This document shows, piece after piece, positions 8,930 through 16,072 of a stretch of 38,461 bases of DNA. Position numbers and translations under genes: made by a program. Location of the stretch: the NCBI RefSeq assembly GCF_001435575.1, contig NZ_AZEA01000023.1:1-38461 (forward strand), given 5' to 3'. Numbering within the stretch: position 1 is the stretch's first letter; every line of letters starts with the position of its first letter. The notes beneath the pieces were generated by a model. That model saw only the letters and a list, made by a program, of their open reading frames with translations, made no database searches and was not told the origin of the DNA. The DNA is from Lentilactobacillus sunkii DSM 19904. GTDB lineage: Bacteria; Bacillota; Bacilli; Lactobacillales; Lactobacillaceae.

Positions 8930-8939
8930 CGCTTCTTTC

Positions 8940-9025
8940 AACACTTTCCTACGCTGGTACCAACCAGATCAGGTTCGAAGGGTCCGTTAATGTTTTCGTC
9001 TCAGCCAAAAGGCTCCCCTAATGTT
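8940..9025 (-). ncRNA. TPP riboswitch (THI box)
   Basis: The minus strand shows the THI-box hallmarks in order: AGGGGAGCC, GGCTGAGA, ACCCTTCGAACCTGATCTGG, TACCAGCGTAGG. Helix P1 is AACAUU (9020-9025) with AGUGUU (8940-8945). It precedes thiW and should switch its expression off when thiamine pyrophosphate is abundant. Confidence 0.96.
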
Positions 9026-9054
9026 ATCTTTGATTAAGTTTTCGTACGCCTTTA

Positions 9055-9083
9055 AGTATACCCGAAAAGGTGCCACGTGTTGG
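9055..9083 (-). promoter_or_regulatory. Putative promoter of thiW
   Basis: A good -10 hexamer TATACT (9055-9060) lies 30 nt upstream of the aptamer. The -35 at 17-nt spacing (CCAACA, 9078-9083) is weak. The thiW leader must start near here because the aptamer begins at 9025. Confidence 0.45.
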
Positions 9084-9093
9084 AAAATGTGTC

Positions 9094-9966
9094 CTATTTC
9101 TTTTCCCGTTGAGCAACGGCTTCATGAACCGCTTCGATTACCTGGTCAACCGGCATCCGTTGGCCAGTCCACTCCAAAAATGAGCCGGCAGCTTGGTTCA
9201 CCAGCATCCCAATACCGTTATATGTATGACTTCCCTGCTTCTTGGCGGCACGGATAAATGGTGTTTCAAGTGGGAAATAAATGGCGTCAGTTACAATATG
9301 ATTCGAGGTCAAATGATTCAAAACAGCAGGCGTAACGGGCAATGATTTGTCGCCCGCCATGCCTATATTGGTTGAATTTGCGATAATTTGGCTTTGATCT
9401 ACCGCCTTGATCATCAACTCCTCATCTTCATAAGGCAACACTTCAACAACATTCGACCAAGCTTCCAACTGTTCTTTGCGGGATTCGAATAAATCGTTTG
9501 TCCGCTTGAATACATAGACTTTCTTCGCCCCAGCATCCACTGCAGCAGAAATGATTGCCCGGCCGGCACCTCCGGAACCCAAGACAGTAATCACCTTTTC
9601 ATCCAACGTGATATCATTGGCTTTTAATGCATCAATAAATCCCTGACCATCAGTACTGTCACCAATGAGTCGGCCATCCCGATTGACCACCGTATTGACT
9701 GCCTGCAGGCGTTCGGCACGTGGTGTCACTTCATCCAAAAGTGGAATGACATCAGTTTTTAGTGGCATTGATAAATTAAAGCCGCCAATATTCATCGTCC
9801 GCATCGCAGCAAGACTATCGGAAAGTCCTGCTGAGGTTACATCAAAAGCCAGGTATACACCATTGATTCCGGTCACCTTAAAACTGGTATTATGAATCAA
9901 CGGCGACAAACTATGAGCCGCCGGATGTGCTAAAAAGCCAAATAACTTTGTATGTCCATCGATCAT
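9094..9966 (-). CDS. aroE: Shikimate dehydrogenase (NADP+)
   Basis: This 290-residue enzyme reduces 3-dehydroshikimate to shikimate. The substrate site shows SLSP (residues 19-22) and GFNLSMPLK with the catalytic Lys at about residue 70; the partner Asp is in DSTDGQGF (about residue 106). The nucleotide-binding loop is VLGSGGAGRA. Slight departures from the commoner NVTxPxK and NTDGxG motifs (NLSMPLK, STDGQGF) resemble the quinate/shikimate dehydrogenase subgroup, so quinate activity is possible. GGAGGG lies 6 nt before the start ATG. It is the last gene of the aro operon, 16 nt after aroK. No clear terminator follows before the thiW promoter. Confidence 0.93.
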   Translation of the reverse strand: MIDGHTKLFGFLAHPAAHSLSPLIHNTSFKVTGINGVYLAFDVTSAGLSDSLAAMRTMNIGGFNLSMPLKTDVIPLLDEVTPRAERLQAVNTVVNRDGRLIGDSTDGQGFIDALKANDITLDEKVITVLGSGGAGRAIISAAVDAGAKKVYVFKRTNDLFESRKEQLEAWSNVVEVLPYEDEELMIKAVDQSQIIANSTNIGMAGDKSLPVTPAVLNHLTSNHIVTDAIYFPLETPFIRAAKKQGSHTYNGIGMLVNQAAGSFLEWTGQRMPVDQVIEAVHEAVAQREKK

Positions 9967-9982
9967 TCGAATCCCTCCATTG

Positions 9983-10489
9983 CTACATTTTTATGAATAA
10001 ATTTTTATTAATCGTTTCCACGACCTCGTTAGGTGTGAGCTCATCAGTTGCAACCCGGAAATCGCTAACTTGTTCGTACCGGGCATCCCTTTGACCTTTT
10101 AAATCAACTAGGCCGTCCAATCCAAGCTGTTTTGCCAATGGCCGATCTTGATTATTTTTTAACCGGGACATAATCGTTTCCGGCATTACATCCAACAGAA
10201 CAACCGGAACTTCACTATCCTTGAGCATCTCAAAGTTAACATCTTGAATGGGGGTTCCGCCACCGGTCCCTAAAATGCCCTCGCCATTAAGCGCTTCTTC
10301 GAGAGCCTCATGCTCCAGTTGGCGGAAGACAGTTTCCCCATCTTCGGCAAAAATTTGCTTAATTGGCTTACCGGCTTTTTCGATGACCATGTCATCCAAG
10401 TCATGGTATGGAATATTTAACTTTTTGGCCAATAAATGGCCAACGGTGGTCTTCCCGCTTCCCATAAATCCAACTAATATTGCTTTCAT
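9983..10489 (-). CDS. aroK: Shikimate kinase
   Basis: This 168-residue P-loop kinase phosphorylates shikimate with ATP. The Walker A is GFMGSGKTT (Lys13). The shikimate-binding features are DLDDMVIEKAG, FRQLEHE and GTGGGTP, and the lid region carries the Arg in QDRPLA. The start is ATG at 10487-10489 with GGAGG 6 nt upstream; the five-codon longer frame would overlap the end of tyrA and lacks a ribosome site. It sits 11 nt downstream of tyrA and 16 nt upstream of aroE in the same operon. Confidence 0.94.
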   Translation of the reverse strand: MKAILVGFMGSGKTTVGHLLAKKLNIPYHDLDDMVIEKAGKPIKQIFAEDGETVFRQLEHEALEEALNGEGILGTGGGTPIQDVNFEMLKDSEVPVVLLDVMPETIMSRLKNNQDRPLAKQLGLDGLVDLKGQRDARYEQVSDFRVATDELTPNEVVETINKNLFIKM

Positions 10490-10500
10490 AGGCTTCCTCC

Positions 10501-11352
10501 TCACTTATCCAGTGACTTTCTGATTTTTTGAGCTTTGGCAAAAGTTTTAAAGATTGTGTCTGCGTCCTGATCCTTGATTGCCGCCTGCAATTCACTTAGT
10601 TCCTGTTGAAATGATTGAATCTCACGACTAATTTCGATTGAATTACTCATCATAATCGCTGTCCACATCTTCGGGTCTGAAGCTGCTATCCGCGTGGTGC
10701 TTTTGAATCCCCCTGCAGCTGCATTTAACCCAACCGGATCATCCTTTAGGCTGTCAGCAATGCTATTGACCAAGACTGCTGCAACCGCGTGAGGAACGTG
10801 GCTGAGTTCGCTAACCAGTTTGTCATGGGTTTCTGCCGTGGTTGTTATCCATTCAACATTTGCCGACTTCATCAGTTTCTGAAGTTCGCGAAGTTGCCGG
10901 TCAGTTTGTGAACCGGTTACCAGGAAGTATTTTGATCCGGCAAACAGCTTTGCTGAACCATTTTCCCCACCAGTCAGATGAGATCCTGCCATCGGATGGC
11001 CACCGATAAAGCCAATTCCTGGTTGGGTGAGCTTCTTAGCTTCGTTCATAATGACCTGTTTGGTGCTGCCGACATCAGTAATGAGTGCCCCGTCCTTTAA
11101 TGGAAGCTTTGAAAGAATATCAATTTGTGCGACGATCACTGAAACCGGGCCTGCTAAAACGATCACATCGGCTTTTGGAGCGGCCTCCGCAAATTCTTCA
11201 CGTTCATCAATAATCCGATGATCCAATAAAAACTGGGCTGATCCATCGTCTGGATCACTGCCGATAATATCGGCCTCGGAATTGCCATCCTTGATGATTC
11301 TGGCAACAGAACTGCCAATCAACCCAAGCCCGCTAATTAGAACTGTCGTCAT
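10501..11352 (-). CDS. tyrA: Prephenate dehydrogenase
   Basis: This 283-residue NAD(P)-dependent enzyme converts prephenate to 4-hydroxyphenylpyruvate, the tyrosine branch. The N-terminal dinucleotide fold has GLGLIGSS; the catalytic region has GGHPMAGSHLTG and later HDKLVSELSHVPHA, with the substrate-binding His near residue 170. There is no C-terminal ACT domain (the family's longer members are about 360 residues), so feedback control by tyrosine on the protein is less likely. That fits control at the RNA level by the Tyr-rich leader. It follows aroA by 6 nt. Confidence 0.94.
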   Translation of the reverse strand: MTTVLISGLGLIGSSVARIIKDGNSEADIIGSDPDDGSAQFLLDHRIIDEREEFAEAAPKADVIVLAGPVSVIVAQIDILSKLPLKDGALITDVGSTKQVIMNEAKKLTQPGIGFIGGHPMAGSHLTGGENGSAKLFAGSKYFLVTGSQTDRQLRELQKLMKSANVEWITTTAETHDKLVSELSHVPHAVAAVLVNSIADSLKDDPVGLNAAAGGFKSTTRIAASDPKMWTAIMMSNSIEISREIQSFQQELSELQAAIKDQDADTIFKTFAKAQKIRKSLDK

Positions 11353-11358
11353 CTGCCA

Positions 11359-12675
11359 TCACCTCTGAATCAACGTACCCAAGTCATCAAAAAACTCCGG
11401 GTAGGAAATATTAATGCTGTTGGCACCTGCCAAAGTCAACGGCTGGTCAACCAGAAGGGCAGCGACTGCCATGACCATGCCGATTCGATGGTCACCGTGG
11501 CTATCTAACTGAGAATTAGCCACGTGCCAATGCTTCCGGCCATCAATGATAAAGCCGTCTTCTAATTCCTCAATTGAGATCCCTAACTTGCGGAATTCAG
11601 TCACAATAGCTGAAATCCGATCGGTCTCTTTAACCCGCAATTCACCGGCACCAGTGATCTTGCTGATACCATTGGCTTTTGCTGCCAATAAAGCTACTAA
11701 AGGTAATTCGTCAATAACAGCGGGAATTTCGTCAGCACCAATCTCAATGGGTTTCAGGTTAGCTGATTCAACGGTCAAATCGGCTGTCGGTTCGCCATCA
11801 CTGTTCTCATTTGACAGGCTGATCTTTCCGCCCATCCGTTTCAAAATCTCGTATAAGCCGGTTCTGGTGTCGTTCATGCCCACATTGAGCAGTTTTACCT
11901 TGGAGTTCGGAACCAAGCTGGCAGCTGTCATAAAGAAGGCTGCTGATGACATGTCTCCCGGTACGTTCATCTCAATCCCATGCATTTTCGGATCTGGATG
12001 AACGGTAATCGTAACATCGTCCGGTTCAGTTTCGATATCTGCACCAAATGCCCGCAGCATGATTTCGGTATGATTTCTGGTTGGCTGCTTTTCGACGAAG
12101 ATGGAATCGCCATCTGCCTGTAGTCCTGCCAGAATCAAGGCACTTTTAACCTGGGCGCTGGCCACCTTTAAATGATAATCGACTGAATGGAGCTGTTTCC
12201 CAGTGATTGTGGCCGGTAAATGGCCATCGGTGACCGCGATGTCGGCACCCATCTGGGCAAGTGGCTCACCTACTCGTTTCATCGGCCGCTTGGATAATGA
12301 GGCATCGCCGATCAGCTTGGTCTGAAAGTTCTGACCCGCCAGCAATCCCATAATTAATCGGGTAGTGGTTCCGGAATTGCCCATATCAAGCGGTTCGTTC
12401 GGTTCCTGCAATCCATGAAGGCCAACTCCTTCAATCTTGACCGTCTTGCCATCTCTGGTAATCGGCACGCCAAGCTGTTGAAATGCCTTCAGAGTGGATA
12501 AACAGTCCTCTGCAGTCAGAAAGTGATGGAGGATTGTGGTTCCCTCACTAATCGCGCCGAACATAATCCCGCGGTGGGAAATGCTTTTGTCACCGGGAAC
12601 AGCCAATTCACCGTTCAGGCCGGTTTGAAGATTCCCTTGGAGCTCTTTAGTTGTGCCAACCTTAACTTTTTCCAT
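11359..12675 (-). CDS. aroA: 5-enolpyruvylshikimate-3-phosphate synthase
   Basis: This 438-residue two-domain inverse alpha/beta barrel enzyme joins shikimate-3-phosphate and PEP. The PEP/S3P signature is PGDKSISHR near residue 28, followed by GNSGTTTRL near residue 101 and the C-terminal LRVKETDRI and HGDHRIGM. The start ATG follows AGGAGG by 6 nt. It lies 9 nt after aroC and 6 nt before tyrA. The residue after GNSG is T (GNSGTT), so this is not the GNAGTA-type site of the E. coli class. Confidence 0.96.
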   Translation of the reverse strand: MEKVKVGTTKELQGNLQTGLNGELAVPGDKSISHRGIMFGAISEGTTILHHFLTAEDCLSTLKAFQQLGVPITRDGKTVKIEGVGLHGLQEPNEPLDMGNSGTTTRLIMGLLAGQNFQTKLIGDASLSKRPMKRVGEPLAQMGADIAVTDGHLPATITGKQLHSVDYHLKVASAQVKSALILAGLQADGDSIFVEKQPTRNHTEIMLRAFGADIETEPDDVTITVHPDPKMHGIEMNVPGDMSSAAFFMTAASLVPNSKVKLLNVGMNDTRTGLYEILKRMGGKISLSNENSDGEPTADLTVESANLKPIEIGADEIPAVIDELPLVALLAAKANGISKITGAGELRVKETDRISAIVTEFRKLGISIEELEDGFIIDGRKHWHVANSQLDSHGDHRIGMVMAVAALLVDQPLTLAGANSINISYPEFFDDLGTLIQR

Positions 12676-12684
12676 TTGGACCTC

Positions 12685-13851
12685 CTAGAATTTCTTCAAT
12701 TCTTCCCGGTATTGGGCTAACTGTTCCTGTAATCGCTGAAGATTGTCGCCGTCAAACTTATCGGTTAGTGCTTTCGACAATTCGATTGCAACGACACTTT
12801 CAATGACAATCGAAGCCGGAACGATCGCCGTTGTGTCGGAACGTTCAACGTTGGCCTTTTTGACTTCTTTGGTCTGAATATCAACACTCTGAAGCGGCTT
12901 GTACAAGGTTGGGATTGGCTTCATGGCTACTTTAACAATAATTGGCATCCCATTGGTCATCCCGCCTTCAAAACCACCAAGATGATCGGTATTTCTAAAG
13001 AAGCCTTTGTCTTGATTCCAATCAATTTCATCCATCACTTGGCTGCCTAAGCTGGTTGCGGCTTTAAAGCCATCGCCAATTTCGACACCCTTCATGGCAT
13101 TGACACCCATGACTGTGGCAGCAAGCTTAGCGTCCAACTTGGTATCCCAACTGATGTAACTGCCTAACCCGGCTGGAACGTTTGTTGCAACAACCCGGAT
13201 GATGCCGCCCAATGTGTCACCGTCACGTTTCGTTTGGTCAATCAGTTCATGGATAGAATCAACCTTTGACTGATCGATGATTCTCAAATCATTTTGAGCA
13301 ATTTCATCCTCAATCTTTCCCACATTCAGTTCGGGATTTGCATCCGTTGAAATCTGGCCAATTTGTTCCACATAGCCGACAAGGTTAATCCCAAGTTGTT
13401 CCAAGAACTGCTTGCAGACAGCGCCAATGGCAACTCTGATGGCTGTTTCCCGAGCTGATGAGCGTTCCAAGACATTTCGCAGGTCCTCATGGCGATACTT
13501 CATCCCACCAACCAAATCAGCATGGCCGGGACGTGGTCGTTCGACTTTTCTTAAAGTGTTCTCGGGGGTTTCGGGGCTAACCGGATCCATGATTTGACTC
13601 CAATGAGCATGGTCACGGTTTTGGACAACCATTGAAACGGGTGATCCAAGGGTAATTCCGTGACGAACGCCGCCTGTGATGGTGACCTCATCATGTTCGA
13701 TTTTTTGACGGTTGCCTCGGCCATAGCCGCCTTGCCGCTTCTTCAATTGTTCATTGATAGCGTCAATATCCAAATGAAGTCCTGAAGGGATTCCTTCAAT
13801 AATTCCAGTTAATTGTGGTCCGTGAGATTCTCCGGCAGTTAAGTAATTCAT
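12685..13851 (-). CDS. aroC: Chorismate synthase
   Basis: This 388-residue FMN-dependent enzyme makes chorismate from EPSP. Signatures visible are GESHGPQLTGIIEG at the N-terminus, GRGNRQKIEHDEV, the RPRPGHADLVGG box, ERSSARETA and the late ERSDTTAIVPASIV. The start ATG overlaps the TAA of the chorismate mutase gene (TAATG), which suggests translational coupling, and GGAGAG lies in front of it. It is the second structural gene of the operon. Confidence 0.96.
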   Translation of the reverse strand: MNYLTAGESHGPQLTGIIEGIPSGLHLDIDAINEQLKKRQGGYGRGNRQKIEHDEVTITGGVRHGITLGSPVSMVVQNRDHAHWSQIMDPVSPETPENTLRKVERPRPGHADLVGGMKYRHEDLRNVLERSSARETAIRVAIGAVCKQFLEQLGINLVGYVEQIGQISTDANPELNVGKIEDEIAQNDLRIIDQSKVDSIHELIDQTKRDGDTLGGIIRVVATNVPAGLGSYISWDTKLDAKLAATVMGVNAMKGVEIGDGFKAATSLGSQVMDEIDWNQDKGFFRNTDHLGGFEGGMTNGMPIIVKVAMKPIPTLYKPLQSVDIQTKEVKKANVERSDTTAIVPASIVIESVVAIELSKALTDKFDGDNLQRLQEQLAQYREELKKF

Positions 13852-14168
13852 TATTTGCTCTCCTTTTGCATCAATTGATGTTGGTAATCACGTGAGTTTT
13901 TTAAAATCGCTTGGAAAATATTTTGCAGATACTTTTGCGTTTCTGCATCTGAATCATGTTGGGCCACCTGCTCCAATACCTGTTTCTCCCTGTCGTTATC
14001 AAGAACCGGCAGTTGTGATTCTTCTTTAATCCGCCCAATCCGTGCCGAAGTTTCAAATCGCTTCTTCAATAAATCAATAATCGATTGATCCAATTGATTA
14101 ATTTGGCGGCGAGCTGCTTGAATCTCATCGTGACCGCTGATGGTTGAACTCTTAATATTATTTGTCAT
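13851..14168 (-). CDS. Chorismate mutase, AroQ (CM_2) type
   Basis: This 105-residue, all-helical, stand-alone chorismate mutase converts chorismate to prephenate. The typical first helix is seen as IQAARRQINQLDQSIIDLLKKRF, followed by ARIGRIKEES and the DREKQVLEQV segment, which carry the usual Arg/Lys/Glu active-site residues. The start ATG at 14166-14168 has AGAGG 8 nt upstream. A 40-codon longer open frame upstream is rejected because it runs backwards through the attenuator terminator. It is the first structural gene after the leader at 14193-14409, and overlaps aroC by one base. Confidence 0.9.
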   Translation of the reverse strand: MTNNIKSSTISGHDEIQAARRQINQLDQSIIDLLKKRFETSARIGRIKEESQLPVLDNDREKQVLEQVAQHDSDAETQKYLQNIFQAILKNSRDYQHQLMQKESK

Positions 14169-14192
14169 CCTTAACACCTCTTTTTCTGCAAG

Positions 14193-14226
14193 AAAAAACC
14201 AGCTGGGAATGGTATCCAGCTGGTTT
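14193..14226 (-). terminator. Attenuator terminator of the aro operon
   Basis: An 11-bp stem pairs 14196-14206 with 14216-14226 (AAACCAGCTGG / CCAGCTGGTTT) around a 9-nt loop and ends in six T residues on the minus strand. It lies between the leader peptide and the chorismate mutase start, so it can end transcription before any structural gene. Confidence 0.9.
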
Positions 14227-14309
14227 ACTAAATTCGTAAAGAATGGTAACTCACCCAGCCAGACTATAACGTCTAGTGGGCTCAACAAAGCATTGACTCT
14301 GCACCACTT

Positions 14310-14348
14310 GGACGCGAACGCTCAATTTGCGTCCGCCCCGAAGCGGAC
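14310..14348 (-). promoter_or_regulatory. Mutually exclusive leader hairpins (aro attenuator)
   Basis: Hairpin A (14331-14348, GTCCGC/GCGGAC) starts 1 nt after the leader stop codon. Hairpin B (14310-14334, GGACGC/GCGTCC) shares the four bases 14331-14334 with A, so only one can form. A further pairing partner of the terminator, GGCUGG in the transcript near 14256-14261, precedes it. This is the usual logic of ribosome-controlled attenuation. Confidence 0.7.
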
Positions 14349-14349
14349 A

Positions 14350-14409
14350 CTACATAAAGTAGGCATAGTCAAAATAATAGGCTGTTGCAGTTGTTGTTTG
14401 CTTTGTCAT
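14350..14409 (-). CDS. Tyr/Phe-rich leader peptide of the aro operon (19 aa)
   Basis: The peptide is MTKQTTTATAYYFDYAYFM. Six of its nine last residues are Tyr (4) or Phe (2). AGAGAGGA lies about 10 nt before the ATG, the promoter at 14442-14470 lies just upstream, and alternative hairpins and a terminator follow. This combination is the hallmark of an attenuation leader: scarcity of charged tRNA-Tyr (or Phe) would stall the ribosome in the codon cluster and favour the antiterminated structure. The product itself is probably not functional. The same layout occurs at 21637-21696. I know of no gene name for it. Confidence 0.88.
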   Translation of the reverse strand: MTKQTTTATAYYFDYAYFM

Positions 14410-14441
14410 TGTTATCAATTCCTCTCTTAAAAGTTGTATTA

Positions 14442-14470
14442 ATTAAAACATATTAGAAATTATTCGTCAA
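14442..14470 (-). promoter_or_regulatory. Promoter of the aro operon
   Basis: The -35 is TTGACG (14465-14470) and the -10 TTTAAT (14442-14447), with a 17-nt spacer. The spacer end TTCTAATATGT is shared with the promoter at 21729-21757. Confidence 0.88.
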
Positions 14471-14531
14471 CCCTAATCGTTCACTCATTTCATTTTAATC
14501 CTTCAATTAGAGTTTATTTTAGATTGAAGCG

Positions 14532-15797
14532 TTAAATTGCAGCGTTCACTTCACTTGTTACCTTAACCTGCTGGAACGTGTCTGCAGCAGCTTGGGCATG
14601 GACTTTGGTTCCATTTTGATAAACGTCTTTATCGTGTTGAATCACACTGATGTCATTAATTGGATTTTCTTCCATTGAAATAAAGTCCGCAAAGTTGCCT
14701 ACCGCAATCTGGCCATACTCATTATCAACGTGCATAGCTCTGGCACAGTTAATGGTTGCCGAATCGATTGCTTGAGCGGGTGTCATCCCCGCCTTCTCAA
14801 CGTATAATTCCATCTCATAGGCACTTTCATTTCTGAAACCATTGTATGGAGTCCCAGCGTCAGTTCCCATGGCGATCGGAATCCCTGCCTGGACAGCTTT
14901 GGTGATGCTGGCAAAATGCTTCTTGATGTTCACAATGACCTTTTCTCTTGCCCAGTCCGGAACTGTATCCTTGCCATATTTATAAATGGCATACATCGCA
15001 TTCATCGTTGGGACAACGACTGTTCCATGATCCTTCATCATTGCAATTGTTTCATCATCAATGTCAAAGGCATGTTCAACGGTGTCAAAGCCGGCCTCGA
15101 CTGCCTCCTTAACCCCTGCGTTGCCTTGTGCGTGGGCCGCAGCCGTCTTGCCTTTGTGGTGAGCTTCAGTGACCGCTGCTCTGGCCTCTTCCGATGTAAA
15201 TTGAATGTCATCTGGTGTCTCACCGTTTTTAAGAACTCCGCCAGTCACCATCATTTTAATGTTATCGACGCCATTTTTCATTGCCTGGCGAACACCTTTA
15301 CGAACTTCATCAACCCCGTCGACTTCATATCCACCGCCTGAACCATGGCCACCGGTAATTGAAAATGCTTTGCCGGAAGTCATGACTTTTGGCCCTCTGA
15401 TCCAGCCTCTTTCCTGCATCTTTTTGATTTCAATATCAATGTCGAATGCAGCCCCAACGTTTCTGATATAAGTAACGCCATGATCAATCGCATCAGCCAT
15501 GTTTCTCACGGCAAACATTGTATTAAATTCGCGTGAATCGGAGTGACGTTGTTCTTTGCCATCGTTCCACCAATATGTCGGAATACTGGTGATATGGGTA
15601 TGGGCATTCATGATCCCCGGCATGACATATCGACCATTCATATCGGAAACTTCGTCGACAACCTGGTCTGTGGAACTGCCATTGCCGACCTCGACAATCT
15701 TCCCGGTTTCCGTATCGACCACCATATGCTGGTTTTCAATAAAGTTCTGCTTCTCATGGTTGTAAATTGCGACATTCGTATAATTGATTTTTGTCAT
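14532..15797 (-). CDS. Metal-dependent amidohydrolase (imidazolonepropionase/Xaa-Pro dipeptidase-like)
   Basis: This 421-residue TIM-barrel hydrolase has the first metal pair in MNAHTHI, the probable carboxylated Lys in GVDNIKMMVTGGV, His in AAAHAQG and TVEHAF, and the final Asp in MGTDAGTPYNG. These place it in the Met-dependent hydrolase group that includes dipeptidases and prolidase-like enzymes. It has no signal peptide. The start ATG (15795-15797) follows AAAGGAAG. A 42-codon ORF with a stronger ribosome site overlaps its start in another frame. It lies downstream of the peptide-binding lipoprotein gene on the same strand, so processing of an imported peptide or N-acyl amino acid is plausible but unproven. 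Confidence 0.85.
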   Translation of the reverse strand: MTKINYTNVAIYNHEKQNFIENQHMVVDTETGKIVEVGNGSSTDQVVDEVSDMNGRYVMPGIMNAHTHITSIPTYWWNDGKEQRHSDSREFNTMFAVRNMADAIDHGVTYIRNVGAAFDIDIEIKKMQERGWIRGPKVMTSGKAFSITGGHGSGGGYEVDGVDEVRKGVRQAMKNGVDNIKMMVTGGVLKNGETPDDIQFTSEEARAAVTEAHHKGKTAAAHAQGNAGVKEAVEAGFDTVEHAFDIDDETIAMMKDHGTVVVPTMNAMYAIYKYGKDTVPDWAREKVIVNIKKHFASITKAVQAGIPIAMGTDAGTPYNGFRNESAYEMELYVEKAGMTPAQAIDSATINCARAMHVDNEYGQIAVGNFADFISMEENPINDISVIQHDKDVYQNGTKVHAQAAADTFQQVKVTSEVNAAI

Positions 15798-15882
15798 AAT
15801 AAATCTTCCTTTCGATGTAAAATGCTTGGTTGCGGACTAACTGAGACGGAACATCTTTAGAACTCTTTAACTGGTATGCCAT
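15754..15882 (-). CDS. Small ORF (42 aa) overlapping the amidohydrolase start
   Basis: ATG at 15880-15882 is preceded at 8 nt by a full AAGGAGG (15891-15897), one of the best ribosome sites in the window. The frame reads MAYQLKSSKDVPSQLVRNQ and continues to a TGA inside the amidohydrolase gene, overlapping it by 44 nt in a different frame. Composition is charged and polar with no membrane segment. It could be a leader peptide that couples translation of the amidohydrolase, or a true small protein. I do not recognise it. Confidence 0.55.
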   Translation of the reverse strand: MAYQLKSSKDVPSQLVRNQAFYIERKIYYDKNQLYECRNLQP

Positions 15883-15965
15883 GGCAACCACCTCCTTAAA
15901 TGTGTGGGATTAATTTTGAAGCTTTCTTTTTGTGCTTTTCCCCATTACTTTTCTGAAACGTGTTC

Positions 15966-16062
15966 GGCATAACTGATGCTAATTTCTAAGTGCACTTTGA
16001 CTAAAACCCAGGACCGGGGTTTCAGCCAAAGTCCCCTTAGAAACCGCATCACCCGTTATGCC
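15966..16062 (-). ncRNA. Long rod-like hairpin between the oppA-like and amidohydrolase genes
   Basis: Successive paired blocks are GGCATAAC/GTTATGCC at the outer ends (15966-15973 with 16055-16062), TGATGC/GCATCA, TTTCTAAG/CTTAGAAA and CACTTTG/CAAAGT, closing on a short loop near 16010. It starts 11 nt after the lipoprotein stop codon. No T-run follows on either strand, so it is not a plain terminator. A processing or stabilising element, or a small inserted palindrome, is possible. Confidence 0.6.
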
Positions 16063-16072
16063 TCACACTCTG

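Noticed and set aside
14169-14288. N-terminal extension of the chorismate mutase frame by 40 codons
   Set aside because: It would translate through the attenuator terminator, while a good ribosome site precedes the internal ATG at 14166-14168.
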